Source: Nanobdellota archaeon (GTDB lineage Archaea; Nanoarchaeota; Nanoarchaeia; Parvarchaeales; Parvarchaeaceae). From it: 64,000 nt of DNA. Shown here piece by piece: positions 59,187 to 64,000 of this stretch. The notes below the pieces were generated by a model. It made no database searches. It was given only the letters and a program-made list of their open reading frames with translations, and was not told where the DNA came from. The position numbers were made by a program, and so were the translations under genes. The first letter of the stretch is position 1. Every line of letters begins with the position of its first letter. The DNA is taken from contig JAKACB010000001.1 of the NCBI GenBank assembly GCA_021796445.1, positions 1 to 64,000 of the forward strand, given 5' to 3'.

Positions 59187-59807
59187 ATGGAAGAATATGA
59201 AGTTATAGAGCACCTTAAATCGGGTTCAAAGGCCCCAGACAACAACTTTTTAATAGTTGCAATAAATTACAAAGTACCGACATACATAAAGTTTGAAAGC
59301 GAGATGGACTTTAAAGTAGGAGACAAGATTAATGCAGAAAACAACGATGTATTTTTTAATCAAAAAAAGATAGGCCAGATAAAGGAAATAAAAAAAGCAG
59401 ACGACATAAAGATAGATACAAGGTACGACATAAAGTACACTGGCGGTTATTCAGTAGACGGCAAAAAGGTATATCTGGATGAACATTTTCCAAAGAATAT
59501 AGATGTTGATGGGAAGACTGTTGATACTGTGGAAAGCATTGACAGACATCATGAAGTTACAGAGAAATGGTTAATAGACGATGCATATGAATATGCATAT
59601 GCACATGAGATTGCAACTAAAATTGAAAGGGAATATGTTGAATCCTTAGGTGTAAATTGGGATGATTACTGCAAGGAAGTTAATAAAAATTTGCATGAGG
59701 TTTACATGTCAAAGGCAGAGAAAACACCATCAGATTTAGACCTTGCACCTTATTTCTATTCAAAGGATGAGAAGGCATTGAAGGAGATACGGGAAACTAA
59801 GCAGTAA
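59187..59807 (+). CDS. Unknown protein with HExxE/HExxxxxE-like motifs, 206 aa
   Basis: Start set at the ATG at 59187; the frame is open further upstream through the tRNA and is not coding there. The N-terminal 75 residues look like a small beta domain. The second half has DEHFPKNIDVDGKTVD, then RHHEVTEKWLIDD near 111-123 and AYAHEIATKIEREYVESLG near 129-147. The tail SDLDLAPYFYSKDEKAL resembles phage-type hypothetical proteins I recall. The His/Glu pattern could bind a metal. Family and role are uncertain. Confidence 0.55.
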   Translation: MEEYEVIEHLKSGSKAPDNNFLIVAINYKVPTYIKFESEMDFKVGDKINAENNDVFFNQKKIGQIKEIKKADDIKIDTRYDIKYTGGYSVDGKKVYLDEHFPKNIDVDGKTVDTVESIDRHHEVTEKWLIDDAYEYAYAHEIATKIEREYVESLGVNWDDYCKEVNKNLHEVYMSKAEKTPSDLDLAPYFYSKDEKALKEIRETKQ

Positions 59808-59861
59808 TCATTGTTTTTATTGCCAATTAAAGAATTAATCTTGCAGTTTCATAGTTTTTGT

Positions 59862-60611
59862 ATGGAAGCGAAATTCATAGATGTGCATGCCCATATATCT
59901 GACAAGTCATTGGAAAATGTAAGAGGTAAATTTTTGGACGGCATATCAGATTCTTATTTAATACTGAACGCAGGCGAGAACAAAAAGGACAGCGAAAGAA
60001 TACTTAAAGATGGCCAAAAATACAAGTTTCTGCTTCCCTGCATAGGCCTACACCCAAACGAAATAGCTTATAATTCTTATCAAGCTACACAAGCAGAGCT
60101 TGATTTCTTTTCAAGCAGCATAGATAAATTTTTCGCAGTATCGGAAGTTGGTTTGGATTATAAAGGCAAGGATATATATCAGATGGAGCAGGAGAAGGAA
60201 TTCTTTTACAAGATACTAGAGCTGGCAGAAAAAAATAAAAAGGTTTGCATAATCCACAGCAGAAAAGCCATAGAAGATGTTTTTGATGTAGTTTCAAGTT
60301 TCAATGTAAAAGCAATAATACATAATTTTGAGGGTAACCTTAGAAATCTTGGCAGAGCGCAGGATTTGGGAATAAACATAAGTATCTCAACAGGGTTTAT
60401 GAAATTCAAGAAAGAGAACATAATAAAGAATGTGGATATTGACAATATGTTTACAGAAACGGATTCGCCAGCATTAAGTCCAGATGATAAAATAAATACG
60501 CCTTTGAATATACCTAAACTATTAAATTACATATCTAGTATAAAAAAGATGGGAGCAGATGAGATAAAAGAAGCGGTTTACAAAAACTTTGGCAGGCTGT
60601 TTTATGATTGA
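59862..60611 (+). CDS. TatD-family metal-dependent nuclease
   Basis: 249 residues from the ATG at 59862; the open frame begins at 59811 but the family-like sequence starts FIDVHAHI. Metal ligands: DVHAHI, GLHPNE, SEVGLDY, IIHSRKA, IIHNFEG and TETDSPAL are all present. TatD proteins are 3'-5' nucleases on DNA or RNA with a TIM barrel. It overlaps the RNase Z start by 8 bases. Confidence 0.88.
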   Translation: MEAKFIDVHAHISDKSLENVRGKFLDGISDSYLILNAGENKKDSERILKDGQKYKFLLPCIGLHPNEIAYNSYQATQAELDFFSSSIDKFFAVSEVGLDYKGKDIYQMEQEKEFFYKILELAEKNKKVCIIHSRKAIEDVFDVVSSFNVKAIIHNFEGNLRNLGRAQDLGINISISTGFMKFKKENIIKNVDIDNMFTETDSPALSPDDKINTPLNIPKLLNYISSIKKMGADEIKEAVYKNFGRLFYD

Positions 60612-61518
60612 GGGCACATTTCTTGGCACAAGTTCGGCATTTCCTACTGCAAAGAGAAATCACCCGTCTGTTTATCTTATGATTAATGGGGAAAGAATAC
60701 TATTTGACTGCGGGGAAGGCACTCAACGGCAAATACGGAAAGCAGGGTTAAGCCCCTCTGTAGATTACATTTTTATAACGCATTGGCATGGTGATCATTC
60801 TCTTGGATTAGGAGGTATAATACAAAGCCTTAACATGATGAAAAGCAATAAGAAATTGCAGATATTTGGCCCTAGTGGCACAGATCAGGGAATAAAAAAC
60901 ATATTAATGACATACAAATTCTATAATCAGCTGGACATAAAAACAAAGTCAGTGAATGCATTGAAAGAAAAGGCAATACTTGAAAGAGATTGTTACAGTA
61001 TTTCAGCTATAAACGTAGAGCATTCTGTCAGATGTCTTGCTTACAAAATAAAGGAGAAAGATGTACGTAATATCTTAGTTGGGAAGCTTGCCGAGAAAGG
61101 GATAAAGCCCGGCAAGTTTTTAAGCAAGCTTAAGGAAGGAAAAGATGTCGTTTATAACGGCATTAAACTAAAATACAAAGAACTTACTTACTTAAAGAAG
61201 GGAAAATCGTTAGCATATGTTACTGATCTAAGATATAGCCGCAAAATAATCCCCTTTATAAAAGGTGTTGACACGTTGATAATAGAAAGCACATTCGGAG
61301 AAGAATTCCAAAAATCCTACGATTTCTTCCACTTAAACATAAAGGAAGCAATGCTACTTGCAAAGAGTTCAGGTGCAAAGGAAGTTTATTTCGTGCATAC
61401 AAGTCAAAGGTATGAAAATGACGATTCTATGGTTAAAAGTGCAGCAGCAATCTACTCAAAAATGAAATGCAGTTTTAGATACTCCTTTCCTGATGATTTT
61501 GATAAATTTGGATTGTAA
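60604..61518 (+). CDS. rnz: Ribonuclease Z (tRNA 3' endonuclease)
   Basis: 304 residues from the ATG at 60604, overlapping the TatD end. FDCGEGTQRQIRKAG and the zinc motif ITHWHGDHSLGLGG lie at about 35-75. VEHSVRCLAYKIKEKD near 135-150, LIIESTF near 222-228, and VHTSQRYEND near 257-266 complete the long-known RNase Z pattern. It trims tRNA 3' trailers before CCA addition. None of the three tRNA genes here encodes CCA, so it is needed. Confidence 0.92.
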   Translation: MIEGTFLGTSSAFPTAKRNHPSVYLMINGERILFDCGEGTQRQIRKAGLSPSVDYIFITHWHGDHSLGLGGIIQSLNMMKSNKKLQIFGPSGTDQGIKNILMTYKFYNQLDIKTKSVNALKEKAILERDCYSISAINVEHSVRCLAYKIKEKDVRNILVGKLAEKGIKPGKFLSKLKEGKDVVYNGIKLKYKELTYLKKGKSLAYVTDLRYSRKIIPFIKGVDTLIIESTFGEEFQKSYDFFHLNIKEAMLLAKSSGAKEVYFVHTSQRYENDDSMVKSAAAIYSKMKCSFRYSFPDDFDKFGL

Positions 61519-61570
61519 AGAGGATTAGCTATCTTCATAAAAAAAGTATAATTTAACTGGTAATTAGCAA

Positions 61571-61580
61571 ATATTTATAT
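61571..61580 (+). promoter_or_regulatory. TATA box of the second pilin-like gene
   Basis: ATATTTATAT, the same ten bases as at 2513-2522, is 22 bases before the ATG at 61603. Confidence 0.5.
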
Positions 61581-61602
61581 TCTTATTTTTTATAGACTAT
61601 GT

Positions 61603-63132
61603 ATGTCATTTAAACGATTTTTCAAATATTTAGAGTATAGCTCTAAATTATCGTTTTTAAGTAAAACCAAGCGTTCACAGTCAGCTCTAGAGTATATGAT
61701 GACCTACGGCTGGGCCATCTTAATAATAGTAATAGTAGCTGTAATATTATACAGCATGGGCATTTTCAATCCAAGTTCCAGTTTAACGACTACAAGCAGT
61801 GGTTTTTCACCATTCACAATTTCATCAACAATATGCAACCCGGCAGGTCTTTATGTAGCAATAATAGGAGGTGGGCTACCAGATACAGCAACTTCGGCAA
61901 TAATATCTAAAATATACATAACTTCAAACACAGGCACAACAGCTTTAACAAAAGAGTATAATCTAACCCCCATAACAGTTTATCCTGGAAAAACAGCAAC
62001 AATTCTAATCCCTACAGTCGCATGTAATTCTGCAGGCATAAAATACTCCTTGTCAGCTAAACTTCAGTACGGCTATTCAACTCCCGCAGGTAGCATAGTA
62101 ACAAATTCAACAGGTACTATTGCAGGAACTTCCTCTTCGCAACCTATAGTGAAGTATCTTCCATTAACAATAACCTCCTCAACTGCAACGCCTTCGCCAT
62201 TCCAGCAGATGGCAGTTATAAACATGGACAATTACAAGTCATACGCTGCTTCCAATCTCTCAAATATAGAATTTACCTACCCAAATGGCACAATAATACC
62301 CTCTTGGAGGGAGAATGGAACAAATAACACTCAAACAGTAGTTTACTGGTTACGGTTAGGCAGCTTTACTACAGAAACAGTGGAAATGGACTTCTTTTCA
62401 ACCTCCACGAACGTTCTGAATTCCGTTAATACTGGCGAAGCACCGCAGCTAACCTGTTCAAATCCAAGCGATACTGCTCAGTGTTCAACCTATGGAGAAT
62501 ATGACAATGGCAATGCAGTTTTTAATTACTACCAAAATTTTAAAGGCAGTTCTTATCCTGCAGGGTGGACTACCAATTACTCTGATACGGCTAAATATGT
62601 TCAAGTACATAATGGGTTTACAATAGATTACAGTCCAAATGGAGTGGGGGTTGAATTTTATTATAATAAGGAAAATTTCTCTTTGCCTGATGTTCTTGAT
62701 TGGAACGGCAATTATATCTCAAATCCGGCCCGTTATTGTGGATGGACAATATTGGGGTGGTATAACATTACTCCTAAGTATGGATCAAGCGCTGGATGGG
62801 CTCAATGGCAAAATTCTCCAACTTCCTGGGAATATTATCAGTACGGGAATGTTAGTCAAGCTGCCCAAGATTTTTATAATAGTACTGCATTAATCGGCGG
62901 CACAGATGTTTTTTCTCTTATAAATACTGGAGCAAAAATGAGTTACTTGCTTAATTACACTCCAGAATTAAATGTAAATCCCGAAAGCATACCCTTAAAG
63001 GCAATACTTTTTAGGAATGGCGGGGGTTGCGGCCCGGTTAGTGGAAGCGAAGTCAATGTAACTTGGTTAGATACAAGAACTTATCCTCCGAATGGGAATA
63101 TGCCTTTAGTAACAATCGGCAGTCTGTCTTAA
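61603..63132 (+). CDS. Pilin-like surface protein with DUF2341-like domain
   Basis: 509 residues. A basic N-terminal segment and class III signal (KRSQSALEYMMTYGW) run into a hydrophobic helix to about residue 52. A Ser/Thr-rich module (about 53-180) shared with the protein at 2546 follows. The C-terminal part (about 185-509) is DUF2341-like, with NGTIIPSW, GEAPQL, STYGEYDNG, several Cys, and a final TYPPNGNMP. Expected cleavage before QSALEY and membrane anchoring through the helix. Adhesion or sugar binding is plausible but unproven. Leaderless promoter. Confidence 0.87.
   Translation: MSFKRFFKYLEYSSKLSFLSKTKRSQSALEYMMTYGWAILIIVIVAVILYSMGIFNPSSSLTTTSSGFSPFTISSTICNPAGLYVAIIGGGLPDTATSAIISKIYITSNTGTTALTKEYNLTPITVYPGKTATILIPTVACNSAGIKYSLSAKLQYGYSTPAGSIVTNSTGTIAGTSSSQPIVKYLPLTITSSTATPSPFQQMAVINMDNYKSYAASNLSNIEFTYPNGTIIPSWRENGTNNTQTVVYWLRLGSFTTETVEMDFFSTSTNVLNSVNTGEAPQLTCSNPSDTAQCSTYGEYDNGNAVFNYYQNFKGSSYPAGWTTNYSDTAKYVQVHNGFTIDYSPNGVGVEFYYNKENFSLPDVLDWNGNYISNPARYCGWTILGWYNITPKYGSSAGWAQWQNSPTSWEYYQYGNVSQAAQDFYNSTALIGGTDVFSLINTGAKMSYLLNYTPELNVNPESIPLKAILFRNGGGCGPVSGSEVNVTWLDTRTYPPNGNMPLVTIGSLS
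61696..61778 (+). repeat. 83-bp exact repeat of the pilin module (copy 2)
   Basis: Identical to 2630-2712 with no synonymous change over 83 bases, while the flanking codons differ. Confidence 0.85.
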
Positions 63133-63216
63133 TGAAGGATTTATATCCTGCTTTGTATTGCATAATTTAATATTAATAGAAACTTATTTAAATTTACCAT
63201 TCTTTATACAAAAGAT

Positions 63217-64000
63217 ATGAATTCGTTAACAGTAAGCGTTATAGGTCCGTATAGGTCTGGAAAGTCAACCCTTGTAAACAAGCTGCAACAAAGGAAAGGC
63301 GCAGAGGAAGATGTTTCTTTCTTTTTCTTTAAGTATGGTGGGAAGAATGTCACTTTGATAGATACTCCCGGAGATATGGACAATCCAACTACATTGGCTT
63401 CAGTTCTTACATTATCAGATGCGATAATATTCTGCGTTTCGCCTGAAAACGGCGTTAACCTCCAAGTGGGTGAACAGATAATAATGGCAAGTTCAATAGG
63501 CATAAAGCAAGGTTTAATCTGCATAACAAAAGCAGATATATCCACCGCTTCTGACATAGAAAAGCTGGAAAAGCAGTTGTCTACAATAATAAAAGGAACT
63601 TCGATGGAAAACTTTGAGATAATGGTTGTTGATATAAACAATGATCAAAGCATGGCAGATATAAGGGCAAAGGTTTCGGGTTTTTCCTATGATTCAGACA
63701 ACATACAAAAGCCTTTCAAAATACTGATAGATCACGCTTTTGAGTCAAAGGGTATGTCAGTCGCAGTAGGGACCATGCCAACTGGAAAGATAGGGATACA
63801 CTCAGAAGGCATAATTGCACCAACGCCATTTACAAAAGAAATTTCGATAAATTCTATTCAGATAAATCAGGAAGATGTGCAGTCTGCAGAAGCGGGCGAC
63901 AGAGTGGGAGTTGCAATAAAAGGTGTTTGGCCTTGGGATTTGCCAAGAGGCGTTGAGATAAGAAAAAAAGGAAGTTTCAGGGACATAAAAGAGGGTGAAC
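63217..64000 (+). CDS. SelB/EF-Tu-like GTPase, 3' truncated by the window
   Basis: At least 261 residues; the frame is still open at 64000. The start is MNSLTVSVIGPYRSGKSTLVNKL, with the P-loop GPYRSGKS at about 10-17. G3 is DTPGD (49-53), where translation GTPases have D-x-P-G-H, and G4 is TKAD (near 110) instead of NKxD. The interval between P-loop and G3 is short and lacks a recognisable switch-I Thr motif. Beta-barrel domain II follows (VAVGTMPTGKIG, GDRVGVAIKGV). It is therefore a diverged relative of archaeal SelB/EF-1A that may not hydrolyse GTP normally. Confidence 0.75.
   Translation, partial: MNSLTVSVIGPYRSGKSTLVNKLQQRKGAEEDVSFFFFKYGGKNVTLIDTPGDMDNPTTLASVLTLSDAIIFCVSPENGVNLQVGEQIIMASSIGIKQGLICITKADISTASDIEKLEKQLSTIIKGTSMENFEIMVVDINNDQSMADIRAKVSGFSYDSDNIQKPFKILIDHAFESKGMSVAVGTMPTGKIGIHSEGIIAPTPFTKEISINSIQINQEDVQSAEAGDRVGVAIKGVWPWDLPRGVEIRKKGSFRDIKEGE

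Noticed and set aside
63204..63641. 145-residue minus-strand frame
   Set aside because: It is the shadow of the plus-strand GTPase, which has clear P-loop and DTPG motifs.
1..64000. CRISPR arrays and cas genes
   Set aside because: No regularly spaced direct repeats with spacers and no Cas motifs were seen; the repeats at 3486-3913 are coding propeller blades.

Overview
The window reads as a chromosomal segment of a low-G+C archaeon, most likely a DPANN lineage of the ARMAN/Parvarchaeum-Micrarchaeum type. That placement is an inference. It rests on the archaeal translation set (eS17, uL2-uS19-uL22-uS3-uL29, archaeal-type LeuRS and ProRS, Trm5-like and Rqc2/NEMF proteins), an A-type ATPase operon, Cdc48, a TrmB regulator, class III (pilin-like) signal peptides and TATA-box promoters 20-30 nt upstream of start codons. 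Genes inside operons often carry GGAGG or GGTGAT ribosome-binding sites instead.

Layout. (1) 1-4.2 kb: end of a DUF2341-type surface protein, an AAA_14/DUF4143 ATPase, and a pilin-like protein with a YVTN beta-propeller. (2) 4.3-10.7 kb: leuS, a possible small membrane peptide and a Trm5-like methyltransferase on the minus strand; proS, a methyltransferase, a PRC-barrel protein and a hypothetical protein on the plus strand. (3) 10.8-23.7 kb: an accessory island with a complete type I restriction-modification operon, a metallopeptidase and membrane-protein tail, a multi-HTH protein, a tRNA-guanine-transglycosylase-like protein coupled to a winged-helix protein, and a DDE transposase. I find imperfect 24-bp terminal inverted repeats (10817-10840, 23641-23664) flanked by AATAA on both sides. 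The island therefore looks like one 12.8-kb transposon with defence cargo, inserted a few bases beyond the 3' end of a tRNA-Thr gene. (4) 23.7-36.2 kb: tRNA-Thr(GGT), eS17, Rqc2/NEMF, a GlcNAc-1-P transferase, tRNA-Gln(TTG) and a nine-gene A-ATPase operon in the order K-E-C-F-A-B-D-H-I. (5) 36.3-45.5 kb: Cdc48, ScpA, ScpB, a HIT protein lacking its nucleophile, a TrmB regulator and SMC. (6) 45.5-51.1 kb: KsgA, a zinc-ribbon protein, an HhH-GPD-like protein, an S10-operon fragment and two SHOCT-like membrane proteins. (7) 51.2-56.5 kb: nuoJKLMN. (8) 56.6-64 kb: phosphoesterase, stomatin-like protein, HAD phosphatase, tRNA-Thr(TGT), TatD nuclease, RNase Z, a second pilin-like/DUF2341 protein, and the start of a SelB/EF-Tu-like GTPase running off the window.

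How it fits together. The housekeeping parts cover tRNA charging and processing, ribosome assembly and quality control, chromosome condensation, and membrane energetics (Nuo membrane arm plus A-ATPase). The three surface proteins at the two ends share sequence modules and, for two of them, promoter layout, which suggests a family that swaps C-terminal domains. The island at 10.8-23.7 kb is the clear accessory region and the best candidate for something new. No CRISPR array was seen, and no gene-free stretch exceeds about 250 bases.
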